Origin: Pictodentalium vernedei
Lineage: Eukaryota > Mollusca > Scaphopoda > Dentaliida > Dentaliidae
Direction of reading: 5' to 3'
Assembly (NCBI GenBank): GCA_031216915.1
Contig: CM062297.1
Location: 369,905,704-369,969,703, forward strand
DNA length: 64,000 nucleotides
Shown here in pieces: positions 1-11,880 of the stretch. Made by a program: the position numbers and the translations under genes. Position 1 is the stretch's first letter. The number at the start of each line of letters is the position of its first letter. A model generated the notes under the pieces. That model saw nothing but the letters and a program-made list of their open reading frames with translations, was not told the DNA's origin and searched no databases.

Positions 1-1305
1 TTTATTATGTTCAAGGTCACTGTGTCCTTGACCTTTCACCTAGCGAATCCAATATACAAAGGGTTCTTCCTCTCACCAAGGCCAACGTACCTATGAAGTT
101 TTATGAATGTGGCTTGAACCATTGTCAAATTATCATACGGAAATCAATTGTTTAGGATTTACTATGTTGAAGGCCACTGTGACCTTGACCTTTGACATAG
201 CAAGTCCAAAATAAATAGGGTTCTTCTCACTGATGCCAACCTACCTATGAAGTTTCATGAACGTGGGTCGAACAATTATCAAGTTATCATCCGGACACCA
301 ATTGTTTTGATTTATTATGTTCAGGGTCACTGTGACCTTGCCCTTTCACCTAGTAAGTCCAAAATAAATAGGGTTCTTTTCCCTTATAAAGGCCAACCTA
401 CATATGAAGTTTCATGAATGTGGGTTGAACCATAGTCAAGTTATCATCTGGAAACCAACTGTTTACGATTTACTATGTTCAGGGTCAGTGTGACTTTGAC
501 ATTTCATCTAGCGAGTCCAAAATAGATAGAGTGGGGAGTTCTTCCTCTCACCAAGGCCAACCTATATATGAAGTTTCACGAATGTGGGTTGAACCACTGT
601 TAAGTTATCATCCGGAAACCAATTGTTTATGATTTACTATGTTCAAGGTCACTGTGTCCTTGACCTTTCACCTAGCGAATCCAATATACAAAGGGTTCTT
701 CCTCTCACCAAGGCCAACCTACCAATGAAGTTTCATGAATGTGGGTTGAACCATTGTCAAATTATCATCCAGAAATCAATTGTTTAGGATTTACTATGTT
801 GAAGGTCACTGTGACCTTGACCTTTGACATAGCGAGTCCAAAATAAATAGCGTTCTTCCTCTCACCGATGCCAACCTACCTATGAAAGTTCATGAATGTG
901 GGTCGAACCATTATCAAGTTATCATCTGGAAACCAATTGTTTTATGCCTGCCCGCCATTCATCAAACTATGAGTTACTGTTGAACTGATTTTTCGACTAG
1001 TCAATGCCGACGCGATTAGTACTAAACAAATCTATTAACCGATTTGTGAATCACTCGTCGTTTAGTTGCCTGAGTGTATTCTCTGAAGCCTTGAAGTTTC
1101 CACTTTGTTTAACTTTAAGAAATTTGATTCAACTTTATTAAATTTAATTCAGTACTTTCGATTTGAGATTTGCTATCGCACTCGTGGTTCTACATTGGAA
1201 ACAAAAGCTCTCTACAGATGTTCATGCTTTTTCAACACGTTCTTGTTTTGGGTAAATGTTGCTGTAATAAGATTGAGTTTGACTTCGTCACAACGCGACT
1301 AAATA
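1..1305 (+). mobile_element. Family A tandem-core element, copy 1 (pearl/HINE-like, left end outside window)
   Basis: About six diverged units of roughly 157 bp run from the window edge to about 950. Each starts near a motif of the type TATGTTCAAGGTCACTGTGA and ends near ATCCGGAAACCAATTGTT. A short GC-rich remnant (gcctgcccgccattc) follows near 946, then about 300 bp of unrelated AT-rich sequence, then a hairpin-like tail (GAGTTTGACTTCGTCACAACGCGAC) at about 1273-1300. The intact copy at 44545-45740 lacks the 300 bp, so that piece is probably a later insertion. There is no coding potential. The layout matches bivalve pearl elements and non-autonomous Helentrons; that placement is inference. 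Confidence 0.7.
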
Positions 1306-1519
1306 TATGCATGCATTCATCTCACATCAACAGCTCCTAGAAATCTGCTATAGTATTCATACCAGAACTGATAATAATTTAATATTTTACGCGAACAACT
1401 CGTAGCCAAATATAGGCATTTCCTCAACCCAGTCCTGTCACTGCATTTTGAAGTATTTTGAATTCCTAGCGTTGTTCTTGGATATCAGAAGCTTATTCAG
1501 CCATGAGTAGTTTCTCAAG

Positions 1520-1926
1520 AAATTAAAATTTTTTAGTAAATTTTGTTTCTTAACATACCTACCACAATTGTTTACAATTGGCTGTAACGTAAGTGCAAGC
1601 CCTACTTCGGAACTAACTCAAGCTTTTAGAGAACTTTTCCAAACAAGTTGGAAAAGTAGTAGAGTGCAAAAGCACGAAAAAGATCGAAAAAAGGGTCGAG
1701 CGAGACCAGCGCTCGAAATTACAAGTACTCTCTCTGCACACCTCTTGCATTTACCGAGCGCATGCGCAACAACCGTAATGTCAATTCCGTACTTCCGCCA
1801 ACGAGAAGTTGGTGATTTAGAGGGGAGGCATTGATATCAAGGATATCCCCAAGGAGGGTGGGCCTCTGGTAAACAATTGTGGTAGGTATGTTGAGAAACA
1901 AAATTTACTAAAAAATTTTAATTTCT
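1520..1926. repeat. Inverted pair at the recombinase end of DIRS-1 (internal complementary region)
   Basis: About 58 bp at 1520-1580 is nearly perfectly complementary to 1868-1926 (core motif ACCACAATTGTTTAC and its inverse). It encloses the left terminal repeat. DIRS elements carry an internal complementary region next to one ITR that templates joining of the ends, and this position and pairing fit that feature. A similar pair occurs in DIRS-2 (about 16490-16550 with 16795-16870) and as remnants in DIRS-3. Confidence 0.65.
1562..1801 (+). repeat. DIRS-1 left inverted terminal repeat
   Basis: This segment is the inverted match of 7699-7937 (about 90% by eye). It contains the palindrome GCGCATGCGC at 1758-1767, mirrored at 7733-7742 in the right repeat. 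In DIRS elements these terminal repeats act in transcription and in forming the circular intermediate; that role is family knowledge and is not shown here. Confidence 0.88.
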
Positions 1927-2122
1927 TTTCAACCTACTCACAATTATTTACAATTGGCTGAATAAACAATAGGAGGAGGTGAATCACATAACCAATACCA
2001 ACAAGAGTAGCAGAAAGAAAAGCAAGGAGGGCAGAGAACAATAGCAAAACCTGTAATGAAGATAGAGAGAAGGCACCTGAAAAGAACAAGGCTGAGCGAA
2101 GCACAACCTCGATAAAACAATT

Positions 2123-3125
2123 TTAACGAGGGTGCACAACAGCCTGAGCAGCAACGAGAGGGCCTAAAGAATAAAGGTCCTCAGATTGCTGCTGAAGGTG
2201 GCGGAGATAAAAGGAGGAGAAGGTAGAGGTATTCCTCCAGTAAGCCGCATTCATAACATCCCGGAGCGAAACAGAATTGGAGAACGCCCAGGATGTAGAA
2301 ATGGCACGAACCTCATGAGCATTAAACCGGTTCGAAACAAGATCCGACGCAGACAAGCGGGAATAAGCCAGCTTGATTGACCGATCCACCTGGAAATAGA
2401 ATGGGAAGAGATAGACTGACTCTTAGGAATGAGAGACAGAAAGAATCTCTTCCGACCCCTCATAATGAACTGAGTGCGAGTAATGTAAGTCTTGATCGCA
2501 CGAACAGGACAAAGAAGAGGTCTCCGGCCATTGACAGCAGGGAGAGCCCGAATGCAGATGGGAGGAGGTACTGAATCAGGAAGTTGATTCTTAGCCAGAA
2601 AAGAGCAATCAGTAGTGAAGGTGACACTGTTAGCCTCATTTCTGAAGAAGGCAGAATCAACAGATAGTACATGAAGCTCACTGACTCGTCGAGCAGAAGC
2701 AAACGCTAGAAGAAAAACCGTCTTATAGGTGAGAAAACGCATATCAGTCTCAGATAAAGGCTCGAATGGTGCCCCCTCCAAACAGTGCAACACCCATGCC
2801 AAGTTCCACTTGGGTGTAAGACGCAAAACTCGAGGCCTCTTTAAAGAAAAGTGCTGAATGAGTTTGGAGAGAAAAAGATTACAACCGATGCACCGCTTTC
2901 CCACATAAGAGAAAGTATCAGACAGCATAGACCGATAGCCCTTAATCGTAATAGGCAGGAGGCCCTTGGAGTCAAAAAGATATACCAAAAGTCCGCAATT
3001 TGAGCGATTGCAGGATCACGGTAATCCACATTGTGATCTGCACACCAGTGGCAGAAAACCTTCCACTTCGCAGCGTAAGTCATGCCAGTGGAATGTCGCC
3101 GCGATGCAGAAATGCACTCCATTGT
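2123..3125 (-). pseudogene. DIRS-1 tyrosine recombinase region, fossil
   Basis: The region encodes a phage-integrase-like recombinase, the enzyme DIRS elements use instead of a DDE integrase. Visible landmarks are an N-terminal SAM-like part (AAKWKVFCHWC), the central stretch RPRVLRLTPKWNLAWVLHCL, the arginine-bearing ASARRVSELH, and the C-terminal HEVRAISTSWAF followed by NTSTFSSFYLRHL with the candidate nucleophile tyrosine. It is the last coding part of the element and ends about 200 bp inside the left complementary region. The frame is broken, so it is treated as a fossil. The same C-terminal part recurs in DIRS-3 at about 31900-32250. Confidence 0.85.
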
Positions 3126-3789
3126 TCATCTCGAAAAACCTCTACGTCGGAGACTGGACCTGATAAAAGACAGGCGAGAAGGGACAGGCTCGCCAGGTTG
3201 TTGTGATACTTCCTGGGATGACCCTGGGAAAGGAGATCGCGACGTAGAGGTAGACGAATCGGCCGATCTGCCAACAGAGGCCGCAGCAGATTGATCCACA
3301 CCCTCTGTGGAGACAGAGGTGCGATCAGAATGATCATGCAACTGCAAGCACGAATCTTTGCCAATACTTGAGGAAGAATCGGTGCAGGAGGAAAGGCATA
3401 GCCAATCCAACCTGTCCAGTCCAGAGACAGAGCATCTACTGCAAATGCCAGAGGATCTGGACAAGGGGAGACAAAGGTCTCTACCTGATGATTCCAGGGA
3501 GTAGCGAAAAGGTCGACCTGAGGATGGCCCCATTGCTCGCAAATGGCCTGAAACACCGACCGATGTAGCATCCATTCGGTTGGAAGGACGCTGTCGCGTC
3601 GGGACAGGGAGTCTGCTAGGACGCTGAGACTCCCGGGAATGTGTCAAATGGACACCCGAGCGTTCACATCCCTCGGCAACAGAAGAAGATCCCGAGACAG
3701 CCGATACATGGGAATCGAATGTGTGCCTCCTTGATTCCGAATGTAGGCCACTATTGTCAAATTGTCCGAAAGAAGTAGGACAATATGGT

Positions 3790-5240
3790 CCGACAGATGA
3801 GGGATTCAAAGCCGAAAACTCAACAGAAGAGCAAGGAGCTCCTTCTGGTTGATATGAAGGCCCACCTGCTCGCTGTCCCACTCGCCGTAAGTAGACAGAC
3901 CAATAGGATCCAATGTCGCACCCCAGCCCCGATCGCTGGCATCCACAGTAAGGATGCAATCGGCCAAAAGAAGATCCAATGGAACACCCTGTGTCAGCCA
4001 GGGAATATCGGCCCAAGGGTGGAGGTGACAAAGCAGAGACCGAGGAATAGTGAGGAAGTGTTGGAGAGGTCGGACAAACAAGCGACCGAGCGGAATGAGA
4101 TCTGTCACCGAACAGCAAAGGCCCAGCATCCGAAGGAAAGTCCTGGCTGAGACAGAGGAAGATTGAAGCAGGTTCCGAGTCAAGGCGGAAAGAATCGTCG
4201 CCCGAGCATGGGGGACCGACACTACGTTGTGAAGAGTGTTGAAATCCATCCCCAAATGATGGAATCGCTGAGAAGGAAGGAGATCGGACTTCTCGCGATT
4301 GACTCGGAAACCCAGCGACGCCAGCAAGCAAAGAAACTACTGGACATCTAACTCCAGAAGAGCAGCATCGTGGTGCCGTTGGAGAATGTCGTCCTGGTAG
4401 GCTGACGAAGTCACAGCCGACTGAGTACGATGGAAAGCAAGCACATGTGACATCAGTCGGGTGAAGGCCCCAGGAGCCAGGTTCAAACCGAATGGGAGAG
4501 CTCTGAAGTGATAAACTCGATCCCGAAATGAAAACCGAAGGTATTTCCGTGACGCCAGATGAATGGGTACATGGAAGCAGACATCCTTCAGGTCGATACT
4601 GGCAGCAAAGTCGTCCTGATGAATTGAACGTCGAACCGACCGGAAAGTCTCAATACTGAGACGAGGAGCTATAATGTACTCGTTCAGGATACTCAGATCG
4701 AGGACAGGGCGTTTTTCTTCGGCACCAAGAAAAGTCTCGAGTAAATCCCCGGTGAAAGGGTGTTCCTGACCACCTCGATCGCCCCTTTGCAGAGGAGATT
4801 GTCGATCTCCTGCACCAGAAGGTCCCGATGCAGAGAATCGGAAGGGACCTGAGTCGGGAGGGGCACCTGAGATAAACTGGGGTGCCGATGGAAGGACAGT
4901 TGCAGACCGGAGTGAATGACGTCGAGGACCCAATGGACCGACGTTATCTCTGTCCAACGGTCATAAAACAGCGACAGCCTTCCCCTGACTGGAGGCGAAT
5001 CGAGGTGAGAACCTTCACTTGCGGCCTCGACGAGGCCACCGAGAGGAGAAACCACCTCGGGAAGTGACAGAGTCCTGAGACTTTCCTGCCTGTGGCTGCC
5101 AGCGAGCCTGGCCACGTCGGCGCTTCTTTTGTGCAGAAGGAGCAGACGGAGCCGAAGGCGTCGCCGACGAGGCAGACGCAGCAGCAAGCTTGGCAGGCCT
5201 GGAACGACCACCACCCACAGCAGCAGGTTGGTCAAGCTGT
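3790..5240 (-). pseudogene. DIRS-1 reverse transcriptase and RNase H region, fossil
   Basis: The reverse transcriptase shows the DIRS/gypsy-like order RPVLDLSILNEYI, DFAASIDLKDVCFHVPI, YHFRALPFGLNLAPGAFTRL and a YQDDI-type active site (4337 to about 4740). Next comes an RNase H part with LGMDFNT, LTVDASDRGWGATL and HINQKELLALLLSF (3806-4327). These motifs are typical of DIRS elements. No separate methyltransferase domain was recognised. The frames are disrupted at a few points, so this is a fossil. Confidence 0.88.
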
Positions 5241-5539
5241 CGCATCAAAAGCTGGTCCTTTGAATGACGAAGAACTTCGCCACAAACAGCTTCCACGGAA
5301 CCATGGAACAACTGAGGTCTCACCAAAGAGGCAGACCTCAGAACAGCACGTTGCTCAGAAGGAAGGGATGGAGAAGAATCCAACACCGCATCCTGGCGTG
5401 CCAGCTCCAAATTAGACGTGTTACAGGCATGAGCATGTGTCAAGTTCATAAGAGCCTGTGACAAAACGCGAAAAGGTGCTTGAGCATCATCAAACTCCCC
5501 TGGTGGAAAATATTCAGCAAGAGCAGCGACGACATGGTC

Positions 5540-7430
5540 CGCGAGAGATAACATACCCAGTATCTCTCAGGACAGGCCCACCATAGATTCAACTACCGAC
5601 ATCAGGAGAACTGCTGGCTCTGGCTTAGTTAACCCGAGGGAAGAAGAATCCTCATCCACAGTAGTCATCCCTTGGAAGACTGGTGGACAGACGGAATCAT
5701 AAACACGAAACCATGATGGAGGCAGAAAGGCATCAGCTCTAGAAAAGAAGGAACCCTTGAGGGTCTTCGAACGCATTTTGGCATCTAAGCCCTGGAAGGA
5801 CGCAACAACCTGAGCCGACTGCAGAGGATGCAAAGCCCCAGAGCTAGAAGGCTCAACAGGGTTACGGCGCTCCTCAGTGGACCGCGGCCGGACGGTCACA
5901 GATGGCTGGTCTGAAGGTTGAACTTCCTGAAATGAGCCAAAGACAAAATCCAAAGCCTGCCCCAAGACTGACGAAGGGGGGGGCATCACCTTCCAGATAA
6001 TAGTCATCCTCCATAGCAGAGGAGACGTAGCCCAACTCGGGCTGACCAGCAGAAACCTCCTGGGAAGACTGAGCAGTATCCAAGGGGCCAGGCGAGACAT
6101 CTCGGCGACCGACCAAAGAAGGTTGTGCCTCAGGAGGCACAGGGAGGCCAACTTGAGGGTTGCCAGAAAGCAACCGGGTGAGCGCCAAAACGGCATGCCG
6201 CAGGTCACCCTGAGAATCCGTCGCAGCAGCATCGCCCGATGGAGTGTCCTCTCAATGGACCCTTCTGGTAGAAGAACCCAAATCCTCAGAAGAGACCGAC
6301 GTCGAACGTCGATCGGCAGACAGAATAGGGATACGGTGAGAAGACACCGGAGGATAGTCCCGATTGTGACTCCCAGGGGCCATCACTGACCTCTGCGAAA
6401 CAGAAGATCCTGCCTGCAAATCCTCGAAAGAGACCGACGGCGCACGTCGATCGGTAGCTGGACCAAGGACACGGTGAGAAGAGGATAGTCCCAAGAATCA
6501 CAGGAACCTGTCATTGGCCTCTGCGTGGCAGTCGGCCCCAACTGCCCATCCTCTGAGACCGATGGCAAGCATCAATCGACACCCAGACTTGGAACACAGT
6601 GAGGAATCACCGGAGGAAGGTTCCGAGAGTGACAGCTAACAGGGGCTGTCACTGACCACTGCCGAACAGCAGGCCCTGGATGCCAATGTCCCAACCCAAT
6701 CCTGCTAGGCGGCACACTAGCAGGGGAAGGAGGAATAGTAAATGATTCACTCGAGGGGCGAGGAATCGCTGCCGAAGCGACCGACCGGCTCAACCGACTA
6801 GGAGCAAACCTAGCCAGATGAAACGGAGCAGACAGCAAACCCACACAGCCCCGAGGCTAGGGGAGGCTGAGAGCACACAGACACACCAGCAGATACAGCC
6901 TCGGTCCCCCAAGACTGTAGACCATCCCCAGAGGAGATGGAAGAGCCACCACCATACAGAATAGGATCTGTAGTAACAACTTCCTCAGCAACTGTCGATG
7001 GCATACGAGGCAGATCGGAGAGGGTCACCGAGCTGACCTCGGAGAAGCTCTCTACGAAAACAGACTCCTCAAGAGTGACATCAGAAGACAAAGAGACCAC
7101 GGTGTCCATGTCAGGTATCACCACACTAGCACCGTCAACAGTTGCAGAGGAACTCACCACAGAAGACAGATCAGAATCCTGTGTGACAGAGTCACCACGT
7201 GCACCAGCAGAAATGTCTGCTACGGCACGGCTACCCTTACCCCGAGAACGAGGGGTTCTAGCTCTGGACAGAACCACCTTGTTAACAGAAACCCAGAATT
7301 TAGAGGACCAAACCCCACAAATACAACATGATTGGGCCTGAGTGCAATTGTTGCAAGTGACACATGTGGAATGAGAGTCGTCCACATGCTTCACTTGCAA
7401 GCAAGAGGTACAAGGAATAGTCTTTGGCAT
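5540..7430 (-). pseudogene. DIRS-1 gag-like region, fossil
   Basis: The likely start is MPKTIPCTSC at 7430. It is followed by a Cys/His cluster (CTSC, HSTCVTCNNC, CCICGVW) typical of the N-terminus of DIRS gag-like proteins, which probably bind nucleic acid. The remainder is long, Ser/Pro/Arg-rich and low in complexity down to the start of the reverse transcriptase. Repeated SVSSEDL-type motifs at 6250-6500 suggest small internal duplications. It is broken; its function is inferred from position only. Confidence 0.6.
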
Positions 7431-7698
7431 TATATGAATGAAAATAATGGAATCAAGCTTCCCGCCAATGGAAAACAGCACAAAGGTTGTGTTCACACGT
7501 GGTGGAAAAACAAGATTAAGTGTGAAGAAACAAGCAATAATGATCAAAAATAACATTAATCAAAAACAATTTGGATAGCTTGACAAAAGGATACAATCCA
7601 ATTGCACACAATTAAATGCCAAGTACATATAATAAGTTGTTCACAAAGAAAAACAGCAAAGTAGCATGAGTCACAAAAATTTCTGACCATGTACAAAT

Positions 7699-7937
7699 GG
7701 CAGAAATAAAAGGAACTGATGTCACGGTTGATGCGCATGCGCTCCGTAAACGCAAGAGGTATGCAGAGAGAGTACCTGTAATTTCGAGCGCTGGTCTCGC
7801 TCGACTCTTTTTTCAATCTTTTTTGTGCTTTTGCACTCTATTACTTTTCCAACTTGTTTGGTAAAGTTCTCTAAAAGCTTGAGTTAGTTCCGAAGTAGGA
7901 CTTGCACTTATGTTACAGCCAATTGTAAACAATTGTG
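7699..7937 (-). repeat. DIRS-1 right inverted terminal repeat
   Basis: Inverted partner of 1562-1801. It lies upstream of the gag-like region on the minus strand, the expected promoter side. It includes GCGCATGCGC at 7733-7742, an NRF1-type palindrome. Confidence 0.88.
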
Positions 7938-8001
7938 AGTAAGTTGAAAAGTAATATTATTTTATTATCAGTTCTGGTAGGAATACAGTAGCACTTTCAG
8001 G

Positions 8002-8370
8002 GGGGGGGGGGGGGGGGAGGGGCGGTGGCTCAGTTGGTAGAGGTGCGGGCTGCAAGCCGAGAGGTCCTCGGTTCGAATCCCACCTGCGGCATCTGCATTG
8101 TGTCCTTGGGCAAGACACTTCACCACATTGCCCACGTGGGGGCACGGTGACGCTGTGTACTAAGGCGTACTGCACGTCGATGGTGCACCTGTCTTCAACC
8201 AATGCTAACCCTGCTTGTGTGGAGTTGGTATGTTGGGGAGCTGACAGTTGCTCGCCGTTGCTCGGTGGTTCTCTCCAGGTACTCTGGCTTCCTCCACCCG
8301 TAAAACTGTCACGGTCATGGTTAGCCATTGTGCAGAAATATGTGACCTTAAACACCAATAAATAAATAAA
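8002..8370 (+). mobile_element. tRNA-derived SINE with 13-bp target-site duplication
   Basis: The head has RNA polymerase III promoter boxes: an A box in TGGCTCAGTTGGTAGAG (about 8027-8043) and a B box GGTTCGAATCC (8071-8081). The body includes GTCCTTGGGCAAGACACTT, a motif seen in several metazoan SINE families, and the tail is (AATA)n. The target-site duplication TAGCACTTTCAGG is exact at 7989-8001 and 8371-8383. A G-run at 8001-8018 lies between the left duplication and the head. Diverged relatives lie at 29924-30150 (minus) and 40190-40382 (plus). Confidence 0.9.
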
Positions 8371-8465
8371 TAGCACTTTCAGGAACGATTAATGCCTGCT
8401 GTCAACTTGAGGAGTCAAATGCATACATCCCTGTTCGATACACCATAACCTTCATTTTGATGGTT

Positions 8466-10250
8466 CATTTGGATTTTCCTAAAGGGAAAATCTATTTATT
8501 ATTGCATTGATTATTTGGATTTTCCTAAAGGGAAAATCTATTTGTTATTGCATTGATTATTTTTTTTTTTTTTTTTCATTATTCTTCCACACTTTTATTT
8601 TCACTATTTCTCGAAAACGCTCTTGACGATGTTTTTTAAAGTTTCTGTACTCATAAAGGGTCATAAGTTGTAAGCCCTCGTCATATTCTCATTCTCCTGA
8701 AAATGTTTTTGTTAACCCTTTAGCAAAAATAGTCGGCAGCTCATATCTTTGGACTGGAAAGGGTGATTGACTTGAAATTTTTGCAGACATGTCAGCAATA
8801 CACCCATCTATCAGCATATGGTACAAAAATGTATTTAGTTAACACCTTTCTGCCAAAACATTTTTCGAAACGAAAAAAAATTTCAAAATTTGACCATTTT
8901 TGAACTCAATCTCAGGACTTGGATATGCTGAACCATCCAAAATGGCTTAGAAATGAGGATTGTATCAGCGAACTGTAAAAACCATCGAAAAAATTTCGAT
9001 TCGAATTTCTGACAATCCAAAATGGTGGCCGAAAAATCGTATTTTTATTTTCAGTTATTTATGCTTTTCAGGCCATTTGGAGACAAAAAAAAAAAAAAAA
9101 ATTTTCCACCAGAAAAATTTTCGGTTTGGACTTAGAAATTTTCGACCAAAAGTCAGAAATTTTTGTTGCGGCTGGGCTACTTTGCCGTCACAGTACTCAA
9201 CAACGGGGATGATTTGAAAGCTTCTAAGGGTAAAAATGTTGAACTCACAGTGTACACGAATAGTTATCATCTTTTGGAATTGATGTTGTTCCTCGTTTGG
9301 CTTCTGCTAGCAGTCAAACATGGCTTCGGGACACTGTGACCAAAAATTGAAAAAAATTTTCTTGTGTTTTTTTTTTACTTTATTATGTCTAGATTCATTA
9401 GTTCTCATAAATAAAAACTATCAATGAGGGCCATGAGTCCTAATAAATAAAACCATCAGTGTTTGGGGCAAAATGTTTCTTCTTGGGCAAAAACGCCCAA
9501 ACATTCAAAGACCAATATCTCATGAAGAAAAAAAGCTATCGACTTAACTTGTTAGAATTACTCTTGTCTAAAACAAACATAATCGGTATTTTTTCCATTT
9601 TTTATGTTTTCTGAAAAAAATTTTCACAAAACGGAAAGTTATCCAAAAAATCGGCCATTTTGGATTGAAATATCGAGATTTAAATAAAGGGATCCAAACT
9701 GAAGGCAGTAATACCGCTTTATAAGCAAAATCGAAAGAATTTCGTTTCGAATTTTCGTTAATCCAAAATGGCGGCCAAAAATTCGAAAAAAATATTTTCG
9801 TTTTTTATGCGTTTCATTCAATTTTGAAACCAAAAAAAAATTTTTTTTTACACTGAAAATTTTCAGTCTGCTTCGGACTTTGAAATTTTCAACCAAATGT
9901 CCAAAATCTTTCTTATGACCAGGCTACTTTGCCGTCACAGTACCCAACAATGGGGATGATTTGAAAGCTTCTAAGCTTAGAAATGTTGAAGTCACAGTAT
10001 ACATGAACAGTTATCGTCTTTTGGAATTGGAGTTCTTCTTCGTTTGGCTTCTGATAGCAGTCAAACATGGCTTCGGAACACTGTGACCACAAATTGAAAA
10101 AATATTTCTTGTGTTTTTGTTTTTTTTTACTTTATTATGTCTAGATTCATTAGTTGTCATAAATAAAAACTATCAATGATGGCCATGAGTCCTAATAAAT
10201 AAAACCATCAGTATTTACCATCAGTAAACCCCAAACCCCTTGTCGCTAGA
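8466..10250 (+). mobile_element. Family E repeat, copy 1 (AT-rich, about 770-bp units)
   Basis: It begins with two tandem 46-49-bp copies of a small palindrome (GATTTTCCTAAAGGGAAAATC) and a T-run. Two units of about 750 bp follow, each containing GGGCTACTTTGCCGTCACAG-type sequence (about 9174 and 9924) and a stretch rich in AAAATTTT. There are no credible genes; the short open frames are AT-rich chance frames. The copy stops near 10250 without the family 3' end seen at 15272-15328. Confidence 0.7.
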
Positions 10251-11880
10251 TTTTGCTGTAGATGAGGGTGAAGGAAGGTACCCTCAAATGTGGGTTAAAA
10301 GTTGGCGAAAATGAAAAAAAGGTTACCTTAACGTATGGCACCCGTATAAACTACTGGCGGTCTCGATGATATACAAATGCAAAATCACACCTTGAAGCCA
10401 GTTAGGCAATGTGGCACAAGAAACGGTGACTTCATGCTCAGTCGCAGCTCCACAGTCATCTACAACACTGCCTAGGTCCATTCCAAACTGATAGAGTCGG
10501 GACGAATAGTGTTCTCACTTTCCACGCGATGGGCGATGTTTCCTCACGGTCTGGACACTCGCATCGGATGCCATAATGTCAGACAGGCTCCGTAGAACAA
10601 GTTCTGAAAATTTCAAGTCGCTGTCTTCAGCGGTCTCGACACAGCTCGTGTATGTCTGAAGTGCAATTGTAATGTCAAATTAAAGAATTTTCGTGAATCT
10701 TTTCCTGCCAAAAAGATACTCACCGCTGATTTCTTATAACTTCAAATTCTAACGATTATCTAAGGTTTAAATATAGTGTCTGGGAGAGACACCCCCCCCC
10801 CCCTCCCACAGCTCCAGCCACTAACACTAATCCTAAGCCTAGTCCCCCCCCCCCCCCCCCCCACTTTCCCACCTTAGTGGCGTACTGGCTCAAATGTTGC
10901 TAAAATGACAAGAGGCTACATTAATGTATGACAACGGTACAAACTACAAGTGGCGAAGGACGATATGGAGACAAACAATCATATCTTTGAGCCCGTTAAG
11001 CAATGTGGCACCGAAACCTGGCACTCTATGCTCAATCACTGCTGTACAGCCATCTACATCACTGCCCAAGTCCATTCCAAACTGATAAAGTCAGAACGAA
11101 TAGTACTCTCTCTTTCCACGTGACACGTGGTGCTTCCACACAGTGGAAACACACGATTCCGGTGCCAAAATGGCAGCCAGGCTTCGTAGAACAAGTCCTG
11201 AAAATTTCGAGTCGCTACCTTCAGCGGTCTAGACACAGTCCGTGTATATCTGAAGTGCTATTTTAATAATGTTCAATATGCAAAGTTTCGTGAATCTTTT
11301 CCTGCATGCCAAAAACCTACTTACCGCAAATTTCTTTTGATTGTTAACTTCTGACGTATCTCAAAGATTTAAAGGTTGCATTGTGTTCCCTGGGTGGCGG
11401 TCTTAAAGAAGCAACTTCGATTTACAGCCAACTCGTCACCAGTCACACCCAGTTGTAAGTTTTAAGAGGAACTACCCCAGAGAGAGATGAGTAGGGCAGT
11501 CTGCGCCCATTCACCACGTCTTCTTTCCTACCGGCTTGAAAAAGACCAAATTCAAAAAATTACCTCCTCTTTTCAAACCGCTATTTCTCAGCCAATTCGT
11601 GGCGGATTTCCATGAAATTTTCACTCAGCGTTCACGAATAGTTGCTGCATCACATGCCATGAAGAGCGACACGAATGTCGCATTTCATCATTCTCGAAAT
11701 CGAGAAGAGAGTATGCGCATGCACACGAGGTTCTCGCGGGCCACGTGCTGGGTTTCTGGATTTTCCAGCAATGTGGTCGTGTTTGCCAGAGCTTCTAGAA
11801 CAAACGCTGAAAATTTCGAGTCGCTGCCCCAAAAACTCACGCCACAATCTACTGTACATGGAACGGAGTGTTTACTTTTT
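10250..11880. repeat. Three diverged tandem copies of a 600-650-bp unit, function unknown
   Basis: Units start near 10300, 10900 and 11550. They share GTAGAACAAGT, GAAAATTTC(A/G)AGTCGCT, and, in the first two, TTCGTGAATCTTTTCCTGC. Units 1 and 2 both end with a minus-strand GGTGAGT/GGTAAGT, a splice-donor-like string. C-runs at 10792-10804 and 10844-10862 separate them. I recognise no protein. They could be an ancient duplicated promoter or exon region, or the core of another repeat. Confidence 0.45.

Larger units (their letters stand above)
1362..7977 (-). mobile_element. DIRS-type tyrosine-recombinase retroelement (DIRS-1), fossil
   Basis: The element reads on the minus strand. In order it carries a Cys-rich gag-like region, a reverse transcriptase with RNase H, and a tyrosine recombinase. 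It is bounded by inverted terminal repeats (1562-1801 and 7699-7937) instead of direct LTRs, the hallmark of DIRS elements. A shared outer motif (ccagaactgataataa at 1362-1377, inverted at 7962-7977) sets the minimum boundaries; weaker inverted similarity continues a little further out on both sides. The ITRs differ at about one site in ten to twelve by eye, so this is a moderately old copy. The coding regions are broken in several places. A SINE has inserted just outside the right end. Confidence 0.88.

Noticed and set aside
1-950. CRISPR-like array of regular repeats
   Set aside because: Units of about 157 bp are similar over their whole length, with no constant-repeat plus unique-spacer pattern, and the DNA is eukaryotic.
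3126-4331. 401-codon frame on the minus strand overlapping the DIRS-1 RNase H region
   Set aside because: Ser/Arg-rich, without motifs; it is a shadow of the real RNase H and recombinase frames.
8027-8081. Functional tRNA gene
   Set aside because: The A and B boxes are those of a SINE head: the cloverleaf is not complete, a SINE body and (AATA)n tail follow, and target duplications flank it.
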